Shown here: one piece after another, positions 1 through 13,300 of the stretch
Numbering within the stretch: position 1 is the stretch's first letter
Layout: each line of letters begins with the position of its first letter
Source: Mesostigma viride
Lineage: Eukaryota; Streptophyta; Mesostigmatophyceae; Mesostigmatales; Mesostigmataceae
Length of the DNA: 64,000 bases
Assembly: GCA_009746045.1 (NCBI GenBank)
Contig: RPFO01000189.1
Coordinates: 294,137-358,136, forward strand
Direction: 5' to 3'
The notes under the pieces: model-generated
The model's input: only the letters and a program-made list of their open reading frames with translations
The model's database searches: none
Told to the model about the DNA's origin: nothing
Translations under genes and position numbers: made by a program

Positions 1-1345
1 ATGCGGCCCATCGACTTGAAGTCGAATTCTTCGTCGCAGTTGAAGACGAGCACCTGTGTAATATACATATATAATATACACGTATAATTTACAGGTATGC
101 GGTATAACATATACAGTTATGACGACAAACGGGAGTTATAGATTGGAGGTCATGGGGACTGGGTATGGCAGCCATGGTGCATGGAGTCAGCATCAATAGA
201 ACCTCACGGCACCGTACGAATTTGATAAGACATCCCATGTATCCTGTAGTAGAATGGCATCAAATGCGCCCTATGTGGCATCATAAATATTCTCTATGGC
301 ATCAAAATATCATACAAGTATATGCAATGGCATCAAACACATCCTATATGGCATCAAACACATCCTATATGGCATCAAACACATCCTATACGGCATCAAA
401 CACATCCTATATGGCATCAAACACATCCTATCTGGCATCAAACACATCCTATATGGCATCAAACACATCCTATACGGCATCAAACACATCCTGTATGGCA
501 TCAAACACATCCTATATGGCATCAAACACATCCTATATGGCATCAAACACATCCTATATGGCATCAAACACATCCTATATGGCATCAAACACATCCTATA
601 CGGCATCAAACACATCCTATATGGCATCAAACACATCCTATATGGCATCAAACACATCCTATATGGCATCAAACACATCCTATACGGCATCAAACACATC
701 CTATATGGCATCAAACACATCCTAAATGGCATCAAACACATCCTAAATGGCATCAAACACATCCTATATGGCATCAAACACATCCTATACGGCATCAAAC
801 ACATCCTATACGGCATCAAACCCATCCTATACGGCATCAAACCCATCCTATATGGCATCAAACACATCCTATATGGCATCAAACCCATCCTATGTGGCAT
901 CAAACCCATCCTATATGGCATCAAACCCATCCTATATGGCATCAAACACATCCTATACGGCATCAAACACATCCTATACGGCATCAAACAAATCCTATAC
1001 GGCATCAACTTTCTTTTACAAGGCACCACATGTTGACAGAGGGTTGGGCCCGGACCTAGATCCTACCTGCCGCGCGAGGTACTGCCCCAGCGCCTTGACA
1101 CTCTCCGTCTTGCCGGTGCCTGCGGGGCCGTACGGGTTGCCGCCGTAGCCCAGGTGCAACCCCTGGGTGAGTGTGAGGTAGCACTTGTCAGAGAGCGGCG
1201 TGTACACCAGCTTGGGCGCGTTGCCCTGGTACTCGTAGCTGTAGTCAAACTTGGCGTCGCTCATGCACACGATCGCGGTCTGCGTAGAGTCCTGCTTGTA
1301 GTAGCGCAGCTGCTTGCTCCACGCCCAGTCCTCCTTCTTGGTCGC
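1..1345 (-). CDS. DHC1b: DHC1b exons 26-27: start of AAA1 with Walker A
   Basis: Exons 1067-1345 and 1-53. The first encodes W-x-K-QLRYY, [25 protein letters not shown] and the ATP-binding P-loop GPAGTGKT (codons at 1106-1129). AAA1 is the principal ATP-hydrolysing site. The second begins VLVFNCDE and runs into base 1 within SMGR(I/V). After the conserved CDE this copy reads EFDFKSMG, where animal dynein-2 chains usually have GID. The 1-kb intron between the two exons contains a 21-bp satellite array. Confidence 0.96.
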
Positions 1346-4300
1346 CTGCGGTAGGAAGGAGACAGGGCGGTAACAGGGAAGAAGGGCCGGAATAGAGAAG
1401 CAGGGCGGGAATAGAGAAGCAGGGTGGGAATAGGGAAGCAGGGCGGGAATAGGGAAGAGGGCAGGAATAGGGACGCAGGGCGGGAATAGGGACGCAGGGC
1501 AGGAATAGGGACGCAGGGTAGAAACAGGGAATCACTGGTTATGTACAAGCATGTTTTTGCAATCGCAGGCAATGAAGGGAAGAGTGCACAACCGCGAAAC
1601 ATTTACAGACACGTACACCGCCATCTGGCCTGCACACACACACAGGCTTCCTGCAAGGATATTGTACACATAATGGAAGAAGCATGCAGATGCACAACTA
1701 CGTGCAATAGCAGTGCCATTACTTCAAATAGTCCAAGCCCATCAACAAAGAGGAGCACGGATCCAACAAAAGTGGAGCACCTAGCGCCACATGCTGCGCT
1801 GTTACTTCTGGCATGGAATAGATGTAAGTTTGAAATAGGCGCACGAGCCCCATCTGCCTGTCCAAACACCCTTGCTGCCCCCCAATACACTTGGAGTGGA
1901 ACCTTGCACAGTTTGTTCAAGGCGCCCTTTCCCCCGCTGGTTATGCTGCCAATGGTGGGACGGCCGACGCCTCCTTTCTATTAATAGATGCTGACCGTGC
2001 TGCCCCCCTCACCTTCTCCCTTTCCCCTGCTGTTCATGCTGCCGATTGTGGGACGGCTGACCCCTCGTTTCTATTAATAGATGCTGACCGTGCTGCCCCC
2101 CTCACCTTCTCCCGGTCCACATGCTCGAGCACGTCCCGATTGTGGATCAGGTCCAGTATGAGGCTCTTGATCTTGAGTGACAGCACGTGCTGCCCGTCCG
2201 TCTCGTACCCCGCAAACTTGGCCAGCTGCTCCGAGAGCTCCTTGTGCAGCCGCCGCAGCTCGTCGCGGCCGCGCAGTATGGCGTTTTCGCAGCGCAGCGT
2301 GAAGTCGATCAGCTCGGTGAGCGACAAGATCTGCGACGGGTACTTGAGGTAGTCGCCCTTGGCCATGCAGTCCAGCAGGCACTTCTTGAGCGTGGCCTGG
2401 GGAGGGGGAGGGGGGGGGGGGAGATATGAGTGAAGAAAAAGGCAGGGCAGCATGAGCAACATGTGTATTGGGAGAGGGTATTGGCCTTCTGGGTGCCACG
2501 AGGAAGAAATTACTAGGCCTTATGCTCTACTAGCTTAGTAACATGTCAGATTAGCTTTGGATCATGACATTGGCAATCTGTGCATAAAACCATATTCCCA
2601 TATAGCTTGAGCCCCGCCAAAAGGTGATGGGACAAAGTATGGAGTGAACTCGGCAAACATGTATTGGAAGAACAAAGCGGCTTCTGCAAGGAGAGGCAAA
2701 AATGTGTTGGAAGAACAGAGTGGCTTATGCCAGGAGGAGAAGGAGCCCCCCCCTCGCTTCATCAATGCCAGAAAAAGAGGAACATATGCGAGGAGGAGCG
2801 AGGCCTTCCTGCCTTCTTAATGTCACAGAGAAACAACAATGCGACGGATGCAAGAGAAAGGTAAGGGGCCCCCTCTTGCCTTCATCATTCATAGGAAAAC
2901 AAAGAGGCCAATGCAAGGGAAAAAGAAATCCATGCTTGCCTTCATCATGTCGGAGAGGTCGGACAGCCACTCCTCGACCGCCTCCTTGATGGCGACCGGC
3001 TGCAGCAACGGTACCAGCTCGCCGTCCAGAGAGTTCATGGCCAGGATGGCGGTGTTGCCCTCATTGAACTTGACCGAGTGGATGCCCGCAAACAGCTTCT
3101 TCAGGTGTTGCTGCGGGAAAGGAAGGGGAGAAGACGGAAGGGAAATTGGAGGACAGGAAGAAAGGGAAGGGAAAAATTGGGGGGAGGCGGCGGAGGAGGA
3201 GGAGATGAGAGGGCGGGTACGGGGGGAAGCAAATGGGAACAAGTCCAGGGGGAAATGAGAGAGTTTGAGCAGGGGATCATGGCCAGGACTTGGCAGAAGC
3301 CGTAAGAGTGAGCTTGTATGGTCTGCAAGATCCAAGGGGGGTTGGTGCTGCACATACATGGACTAAAACGTCTATAGTAGCATATCATCTTGCACACTGA
3401 CAAAGGTCTTTCAGAGTAAAAGAAGCTGGAAGGATGCTCAAAACACCGACCTGCATACAAACAGCCCTCACGCCTGACAAAACTGCCTACCTGGATGACC
3501 ACCGGGTTCTTGGCCTGCCCCAGGATCTCCAGCAGATCATCATCACCGATGAAGTAAAACCGCGGGAAGTGGCTGCGCTTCTCCTCCAGGAAATCCGACA
3601 GCGCCTTCTGGCACCTCTCCAGCTGCTCCGCCATCGGGGGCAGCGTGTCCAGCAGCCGCGGGATCTCCGCAAAGGAGACCACCAGCGGGTCGCGCCGTAT
3701 CCCCCCCATCAGGTTGCGGAACTCGTCATCGACGCGCTTGAAGCGCGCCTGCTCTTGGGGCAGCGCCCCGCGACCAAAGATGGGCTCCAGGTACACCCAC
3801 TTGCGCTGGATGGTGTTCAGGTGGTGCAGGCTCTCCTGGGGATACAAGGAGGGGGGGGGGGGGATGAGCCGGTGTTGAATGTGGCAAAAAAATAGTGCAT
3901 GCAATGGTCAAGGCTCAAGTCGAATACAAACCTGAACACTCTGGAATGCCTGGAGGCCAGTCTAATTTCCACTTAGAGTACTAAATCCACTGAGAATGCC
4001 CTTTTGAACAAGCACTGAAGTCTGAATGGCGTTCTGAATGCCACTGCGAGTGGCATTTTAGATCACGACGAAGCACTCATTCTACTATGGAATTTATATC
4101 CGTGCACATGGCAGCTACTTGTCCTCTAATCATCAAAGCACCCTTGCATTGGCCAGGGGAACCACATGACCCACTGCATGCAGGGAGCTAGCTCAAATGA
4201 CATTTTTGAAAATCACGATTCTCACAACCACATGGTAATGCAAATTTAGGTTCCTCATCTCGCCCCGCGCACCTGCAGCGTGAAGAGCCGCGCCTCCCAC

Positions 4301-7300
4301 TTGGCGGTGTCGTCCTTGAAGGGCGGGAAGAAGGGGCTCTCCTTGAGACTCGCGACCAGCGACTGGAAGTCGCCTACCTCGGTGAGGATGTCGCGCCACT
4401 CCTTGATGAGCGCGGTCTTGCGGCCCGCGGTGGCCCCCAGCTGGCTCTCGTGCTCGGTGAGGGCAAACTTGCGGTCGATGCCCCACACGTACATCTGGTT
4501 GATCGCATCGCGGATGGTCACCTGGTGGGGGGGTGGCATGCAAGCGTTGGATGCGAGGGGGGATGGCGTGCAAGGGATGGATGCCCGGGGACATAAAGCG
4601 TGGGCCGCAGTCAGCGCAAGGGGGGCAGAACGCAGGGGCGGTCGGCACAAGGGTCCCAGCAGGAAGCGACACGGTGCACAAGGTTGCCTGGGGTGGAAGC
4701 ATAAGCAGGGGCAGCAGTCAGCACAAGCTAGAAACGTCGGCGCGAGCGGGTAAAGAAGCACACGGGGGCGGCTATTGCCACACGGTGAGAGCAGGTGGAG
4801 GGACCAAAAAGGACGGCAGGGGGTGCCAGCAATGAAAGGAAGAAGAGAGCGTAGGGGTTACGAGCATGTAAGGAAGAGAGAGGGGAATGGCAGGAGGTAG
4901 GAAGTTCACCCACCCCACTGCCAGCCAGCTGGCAGATATCGATACTCTAAACGATGCCGAAGGCTGAAACACATGAGTGTGGCATGAGCAAGGAACCCCG
5001 TGGCCCTGACACGGTACTATGTGCGGCCACACCACGACTAGTGCTAATTCAAGACAGATTAGCCGTGGGGACACTACAAGAGGCCACCATGAACCCATGC
5101 TAATGCCACCCATTATTGTATATCTAGTACTGCCCATGGCGCAACCGGAGGCGCTTTGCAATAGTGCCCCTGATGCAACTAGAAGCCTGCCTGTGGTCTA
5201 GTCTCATCCTGCTGAGTATCCTGCCAGGGAGCCCTCCTGCCAATAAGCCGTTTGGTGCCCGCTATACAACCACTTTAGCGCAGCCAGTGGCGCAACCGCA
5301 ATAACTGCAGCGAACGCAACCACTGCAGTGAACGCAACCGCTGCAGCGAACGCAACCACAGCAGAGAACGCAACCACTGTCATACTGGCAGGGGTAAAAG
5401 TTCAGGGTGTATGGGTCAGAAAAGCAAGGGCATGCACCGCACCTCCCCCTGCGCCTGTGCATGCAGGTGCTTGATCTCGTCCGCCTTGGCCGCGATCACG
5501 TCCGCCTTGCTCAGGAAGTGGCCCAGCTTGAGCGTCTCCGCGGTGACCGCCTCGGGACCCTTGACCTGCAGGCCCAGCATCGTGAACAGCTGCGCCCAGT
5601 GGTTGCGCTCCCAGCCATCGCCGCGCAGGAACTTGAGGTAGGGCAGCACCTTGCGGTACTTCTCCACCTCCTGCGGTGGGGGTGGGTTGGTGCGTGCCCA
5701 CAGGGGTGGTGGGGTGGTTGGTAGAGTGCGCCCAGAGGGGTCTGGCGTTCGGTGTGTGCCAACAGGTAATGCTTGCAATAACGTCCACAAGGTCATGCCC
5801 AATGTGTTGAATAAGCGATGCTAAATATTTTGAAGCACACAGACAATGAGATGACTTCAAATCTTCATGGGATGCCTTCTATTCTTAGTCACGCAGGGCA
5901 AGTCTCCCAGGCCAGCCAGCCACAAGTTGGGGAGGTACTTGAGCACATCCTTGTCATCAACCAGCATCCGCGCAGTTGCTTGCTGCGCAGCCCTGTACTG
6001 TATACTGCTTGTGGTAAGGCTTGCTTGCTACACAGCCCTGTAAACTGCTCGTGGTAAGGCCAGGGGACAGCGCGGTGCTTGCTCTCGCTATTCTTTGCTC
6101 TCGCTTTCTTTGCTTGCGCCCACCAGAAAGCATACCAATTGCAGCCAGTGCTAAGTTGGCTAGCGAGCCTTCAGGACAAGGTCCCCGAAGCATGTATGTC
6201 GCTCACACTTAACAGGCAGAGAGCTGCCTTGCAGAGTCCGTTTAGCCAACATGGACACAGCTGCCGAGGTGTAGACCCTCAATTTGTACCACCCAACCCA
6301 CCAGCTGAGTACTCCAGCCGTACTGTCCACCCCCAACCACGCGGATGTAGTCAATTTACAACCAATTGATAACTATAGAGAGCTAGGAATCCCATCCATA
6401 AGTAGATACATTCAAGCCAGCAGTACCTGCAGTAGCAGGCTTTATTGACATAGCAGGAGGCCATACCTAATGACGTATACTACTAGGAGCTAAGTAACCA
6501 AACCATTGAATGGATCCACTAACTAACCACTAACTGACCAAACCAGCCGTACCTGCAGCAGCAGGATGGCCACGCTGTCGCGGTTGCCCGACGCCTTGAT
6601 TGCCTCGAACCAGCCGTTCAAGAAGTCCTCCAGCTCATACGCTTTCGCCCGGAATGTGATCCAGTCGCGGTCCATCATCTCCTTCTTCTCCGTGTTGAAC
6701 TTGCCGTAGCGGCCCCACGACTCGCGCGTGCTCTCGATGTCCGCCTTGACCGCGGCCAGCTCCGCAAAGTCTGGCTCGGGGATGCCAAAGTGGTCGCACT
6801 CCCGCTTGAAGCGCTCCGCGTCGGCGATCAGGTCGCCCAGCGAACGGAAGTCGTCCTCCACCTTGTTGAGCGTGAGCTCGGGGTCGCCCTGCGGCACGCC
6901 CTTGGGCTTGAGCTCCTGCGGCATGGGGGACGGTACCGCGAATGCAAAACATGGAGAGCAATTGTGTGGTAATGGGCGGGGTTGGTCAGTTTCAAGGATC
7001 ACAGGCCTACCGAGCAGGGAAAGTCATGCTCATGCTCTCTGCACACCATCTTTATGTACACCATCTCTTACATCGTGGAGCCCACAAGGTGCCTCGTGTC
7101 GTGCGGTCCCTATGCTTCCACTTCCCGTCTCACCCCACACGATTGCGCCCCCTGCATGACGTCAAACTGCAAGAGGTAGTTCCATTTCAACTTGCCCCAT
7201 CGCCCCTCCTCCTCCCCCCCCTCCCGGTTCCGTCCCATATAGCTCAATCTCCAACTCCCCCCCCCTGCATGGCAGCATGGGCCATTACACGTCAACTTCA

Positions 7301-10300
7301 TTCGAATTTGCCCTACCTGCCACCGCGCGGCGAAGCTGTCGATGCGCCCCCGGAACTCGGCGACATCCTTCTCGATCTTCCCCTTCAACATGCTGGTCTG
7401 CTCCTGCAGGTGGGCCTCGTGCTGCTCCAGCCGCTGCGTGAAGTTGTCCCACCCGCTGTTGAGCGCAGACATGTCAATGGGGGCCGCCATGGCGCCCGTG
7501 GCCACGGAGCGCAGCAGCCGGCTCTTCTCCTCGCAGCGCCGTCGCAGCTGCATGATGCGGCTGATGTCACCGGTCAGCAGGCGCGCCTCGTTGCGGGCGT
7601 TGCCGATCTCTTCCACGCTGTTGGCCTGCGGTTGTGGATATATTGTCAACGGTGGTGGTGGGTAGTGGCCAAGGTTGGCGATTGGCAGGTGAGAGCCAAG
7701 ATGGTATCTCTTCCACGTGCCCTTGTTGGCTGTTGGTTGTTGGTTGTGGTTGTGGTTGTGCATGCATGTATCGATAAGCATGTGCGCACGCGCATAGCGC
7801 CTTTGATGTGTGTAGGTAGGAGCAAAATTAGCAAGTAAGGGCAGAATTTGTTGAAGGTATAAGGCTTATGGGGAGAAGGAAGTTGGAGGTACTCAGGCCT
7901 TGAAAGGGTGGGGAAACACTCTACGGCCCCGATGCTGTCTTTAAAGGAATCAGGCACGAGAAAAAAATCCAACTAACCAGGCACGTATATGCGTAGATGA
8001 TATATATTTGCAAACAACCCGGAGCTTCCTACTTCCATCTGAATTCTCTGACTACTCTAATTTCTCTTTACTAACATGTTTGCGTTGACCTCAACCTCTG
8101 GAAAGAAAAATCTGGGGACTGCCACCGATGCTCTCTCAATGTCAATGCCTGTCCCACTTAATCACTCATCCCACTAATCGATGCTGTCATCATCCCTGAA
8201 GCATGTCCCCACCTTCGCATCTAGCATCTCCACCCCCTTGCTCATACACTTTTCAGGGTGTAGGGTGTAGGGTGTAGGGTGTAGGGTGTAGGGTGTAGGG
8301 TGTAGGGTGTAGGGTGTAGGGTGTAGGGTGTAGGGTGTAGGGTGTAGGGTGTAGGGTGTAGGGTGTAGGGTGTAGGGTGTAGGGTGTAGGGTGTAGGGTG
8401 TAGGTTGCAGGGTGAAGTCGTTGCGCTAGGCGAGCCATGCCCCACCTTCACATCGAGCGTCTCCATCCCTTTAGTCATGAACTGCTCCACCGCCTCCTTG
8501 TCCGCGAGCGCCTTCCGGCGTAGCGAGCCCACCAGCACGTCGTGCATCTGCTTCATCTGCTCGTCGATGGCCTGTTGGGGGCAGCAATGGAAGTTCACGA
8601 GGGGGGGTGAAGTGGCCAGGTGGGGACGGTGGTGGTTTCGGCAAACAAGAAGATCGTGACACAAATAGTTAGTGATGCCAACACATGCAAGCTAAGACGA
8701 ATCACCGAAAGCATTCAACAAGGGAAAAAAAACTGTCTAATGAATACATTGTTCTGTTTCTTGCTCGTCTATACACACTGTTACCGACTTTCTGCTTTAG
8801 GTTATAAGGGCACTTCATGAAAGCAAAAAAAGTTATGGCAGAAAAAAGGTCTGTTGTGAGCCACACTGCCACGAGCTTTCCTTACAGGTTCCTCACAGGA
8901 AGCTGAGATACTTTCCTTCGAAAGTCACGACTCCTCAGAGCGCTACCCATGTGACCATATCAGTTGGTGGCTAAGCATACCCAATGATTCCACCGAGCCT
9001 ATCCCTGGTAGTCCTTTGGAAGGATAAGTCGGTCCTGTCAGTATACTGTGGAATCGCATGAATGCCTTGTCGCCAAATCATGGCTTTGGCACCAGCAGCG
9101 GCAAGCAGTTTAGACAGCAAACTTCATTTGATAGCCAGCTCCATGACCTCGTGCGGGTGTGTGCAAACTATGGCAAGGTGACTACATGAGGCCTGCAAGG
9201 ACGCCACGCACCTGCTTGGCAGGCAGCAGCGAGATGGTGTAGCAATCCACCTTGACCTCCGAGGGGATCTTCTCGGCCCCCTTGGCGCGTGCCTTGAGCA
9301 CCTTGAGGTTCATCTCCCTGAAGGAGCACAGAAACAGGTAAGGGTCATATGAGCGTAGGTAAAAGGGCACAAGAAAAGACAAGCACAGAATGATAAATAC
9401 TGACACTTGAGTTTCACCTCCCAGCACGGACTCATAACAGAAAGGGAAGGATCACACCAGACACAGGCAAGGTCCATATGAGGCCAGACTATTACAGAAC
9501 TAGCAGAAAGGTGTACGTTTGAGGTTTAGCCCACTGCACACACACAAATCAGGCTAACACGATACTCAGGCAACGAGAACACTTATATAAAATGAGACAG
9601 CCACAATAGGGTAAACAAGTATGCCATGGGTGGCTGTGGATTGGCAAGGCCATTGTGATGGATCCAAACAAAAGCATCGATTAGTCAAGCTGAGACACCC
9701 ACAGGATGGTGCAAGATGTACTTATACAGTAGTATAATTATACCGCTAACATTTTTTGATCTCTATATATTTGCAGTAGTGTATATTTTCCCCCAACCCC
9801 CGCTCCTGCATGGCCACTATAGGGCCACTATAGAGGAGAGCGATGCAATCCTCACCAGTCCTCGGCCAGTTCCAGGTGCGCATCCACAAACTCGTCCAGG
9901 TCCACCGTGCCGAGCGCCACCCACTCGTACAGCTTCTTCTGCTCGTCCGCGAGCCGCGTGAACAGCTGCTCGCTCTTCTCGTAGCAGCCTGGGCAGGGGG
10001 GGTGGGGGGTGGGGTGGGGGGGGGGGGGGTTGAAGAAAATTCCGTTATTTTTTCGAACAACACAAAATGCTTCACCGAACAGCTATCTCACCAAACAAAT
10101 ATTAGACGATGGCGTCGTATCATACATATGCATAAGAAAATGACCGAACATGATGTAGTACATAAAGGGGCAATGATGTAATAGAATAGGTTAAGCCATG
10201 CAGACGAGAGCAGAGAGCATTTCCTCAGGGCGAGGACATTTGGCGACAGTGTCAACGTGGATAGGGAAAGTGCGAACTTCCAGCCCAGCGGCTAGTCCGT

Positions 10301-13300
10301 GATGAGCCCGACATTTCCAACAACCAGTGCCACTTATTCGCATGCCCACCTCCTGCCACCCACCTGCGATGCTGGCGGCTTGGCCCGGCGCGGACAAAAT
10401 GTGCTTGAAGAAATCTGCATCGGTGACTCCCTTGAACGACAGCGGCGTGTTGAGGAACTTCTTGAGCTCCTTGTAGTAGGCGCTGCGCACGTCCTCTAGG
10501 GGGGGTTCAAACACCAGCTTCTTCTGCTTGAAGACCAGCCGCACCTCCGTCTGCACGGTTGGCCGGTGCGTGGTGGTTGGTGTGGTGGGGCCAAGTTATA
10601 ACGATGTTGGTTGGCTTGCTGCGAGGTAAGTGCTCGCCACACAGACTTCTTCCCGGATTATTATTTAGTGGCGGACATGAGCATACATCACCTAGAGCAT
10701 ACAGTACCGTAGCCACGCTTCGTCTGCAGTCTAACGCCACCCATCTGCGGCGCTTGGCCAATCATACTTACACTCACTCGCAGCCGGTGCACCGGACCCG
10801 CGCATGTGCAACATCGGCTGTACATCACTCACAACATGTGGGTGTCTGCCAGGTGCGTACCCGGCGTTTGCATGCCCCCCACTTGCGGCCCATGCCCCTT
10901 TGCCCCATGCCCCCCACCTGCGACGCATGCCCTTTTGCCGCATGCCCCCCACCTGCGGCGCATGCCCCATTGCTAGTGCCGCATGTGACCACCTGTGCCG
11001 CATGCCCCTACCACCCCGCGCCATCCACCTGCGGGAGGCTCTCGGTCGCGCGCTCCACCCCCACGCGGAACTGCGCCTCCAACGCCTTGTACAGCTGGTG
11101 GTCCCAGTGCAGGCGCCACTCGCGCGTGTCGGCGAACCCTTCCCGCTCGATCTCGTCGAACTTGGCGCGCAGCTCCTTCACGCCCTCCTTCCACTTGTCG
11201 CGGCCGCGGATCAGGTCCACATCCATCAGCGCGGCCACCTTCTCACCCATCCACGCGTGCCACTTGCGCAGCCGGCGGTTCTTCTCCGTCAGGCTGTCCG
11301 CCACGCCCTGTGAGATGGCGCGTGCGTGCGCACGCCGAGCACATGGGGCAGATGTAGCTGTTAGGCTGCAAAGTGGACAACGGGTTCCGGCCTTTGGACC
11401 AAGGAGATGGGAGTATCATCGGTACCACCACGTACCCAAGTTTGTGGCTCATTGCGTGTGCGGGCAGGAAGTTTGAGCAAGGTGACAGTCACATCGTTGC
11501 AGTCACCTTGGGAAAAACAGTGGATACTGTTTTAGTATTAGTATGCGTATTCTGGCATGGGACTCGAAGACTGGATATGTGCTATATCATGACCCGGGCA
11601 TGCTGCACGGCTTTACCTGCCATGCCACTCCCGATCTCTCTGGCACCGCCAACTGCCCATGCAGCGAACATAGCTGTCCTCAACAAAAAAGATTCTTATT
11701 TGACGAACAAGCATGGCGCCTTGGTCTCACTTACACCCCCGGAGCTTCAAAACCTAACACTGAGCTTATTATGCTTGCATACAGGTAGCACATTTTGAGT
11801 GTAGGCTTACCCTCCCATGAGTGTGGCCCTGCCTATGTGAGTCACCCTATAATAAACCTTGGAACGGAAAAGTGAATACAAGCTAGTTAAGTTTCCTTCT
11901 TTTCCAAGCATAAGCCATTCTTTGCCTGAAACAAACAGGCATCACACGCTCCACCCACATACCAGCTTTCCTTCGGAAAAATCGGAAGCTTGGAGCTTAG
12001 TAACCTTATGACAACTGTAAGCTGACCAGCCTCTGCTACGAGCCAGTCTCCCCACCTTGAGCCGAGCAATGTAGTTCTCCAGAGAGGTGATGTTCTTCCA
12101 CGAGAGCGGCTTGCCCATCGAGTCCTTGGGCTCGCGCAGCACCTTCTCAAAGTTGACTGCGTCCGCCAGCATCATCTGCTTCTGGCAGGGGATCATCTGG
12201 TTGCTGATGTCGTTGTAGAAGTTGGCGACCTGCTTCAGCACCATGCCCTGGCAGAGCACAGCACAGCGAGGCAGGTGACAGGCATAGCCGAGGCGAGGGG
12301 TAGAGGCAGGCGGCAGGCAGAAAACCAAGGACGTGTCAACGCTGAGTGTGCATGTGTGTATCCGGATGTGGCTGTCCAGGGCGGAGCAGCGAGGCGCGGA
12401 GGTGCCTAGTGGCGTTGAACGGGGCCTATTCCCAAACAGGTTGCGGTGCGCCAACACATGGGGCATAAGCAAGCCCTGGCCATCAGGTGTCAAAGACAAG
12501 TGCAGTGGAAGCCATCCCTGCCGCACGCGGCCGCATTTCCGCTAGGTTCTATGCGACGGGCAGGACTCGCCAGAGCTTGTGTGCGCGCCACCACCTATCA
12601 TCCCACAGCGGCCGCCACATCCACACAGAGCCCTGCCTTGCAAAGCACGTCTGCGGACGTGCCCCCGCATAGTCATCCGACCTGCTTGTAAAACTGCTAA
12701 GTGCAGTTCGACGCGGCAACGATTGCATGTGCGCGGACAGAAACCGTTGTACCGACCTGCTTGTAGAACTTCTTGGCGGTGTCGGCCACCTTTGTGATGT
12801 GGGAGCCGATCGGGAAGCCGAGCGCCGCCAGCTGGCGGACCTCGCGCAGCAGGCGGATGAGCTGGCCGCTGTAGTGCACCTGTGGGGGATGGGCCGGGGG
12901 AGGGAGTTCAAAGGGGGGAGCGGCCGACGAGTCGCTAGTGTTTACACAGAAACTCACAATGGACTGGTCCCATTTACTATTTAGAGGGAGCCCCCGGACG
13001 GGCATGTGCTTGGAGGCGCCTGAGTGGCTAACGGATAACGCCTGAGTGGCTAACGGACATGAGCGCGCATGCGTGTGGGAGGAGGCGCAAACGGCTGGTC
13101 CCCGCATGCAATCCAAGAGGAGGGATGGGTGCAAGTGCTCCCAGTGGGCAAACCCATTCAACAAATCTGCAACTTGTTGGCTGGCAGGGAAACTGGCAGG
13201 GCCCCCACCGATGGGCACTAGCACACCAAGCTCTGCACTGTATGATCATCTTGTTTTGGGATGTCAGCAGAGCTATGCACATGCGGTTTTTGGCGCCACG

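Noticed and set aside
310-1059. Overlapping ORFs of about 240 codons on both strands ([21 protein letters not shown] repeats)
   Set aside because: They are translations of a 21-bp satellite inside a dynein intron; no other coding feature.
8255-8413. A true telomere or contig end
   Set aside because: Short, internal, inside a gene intron, and the unit is TGTAGGG.
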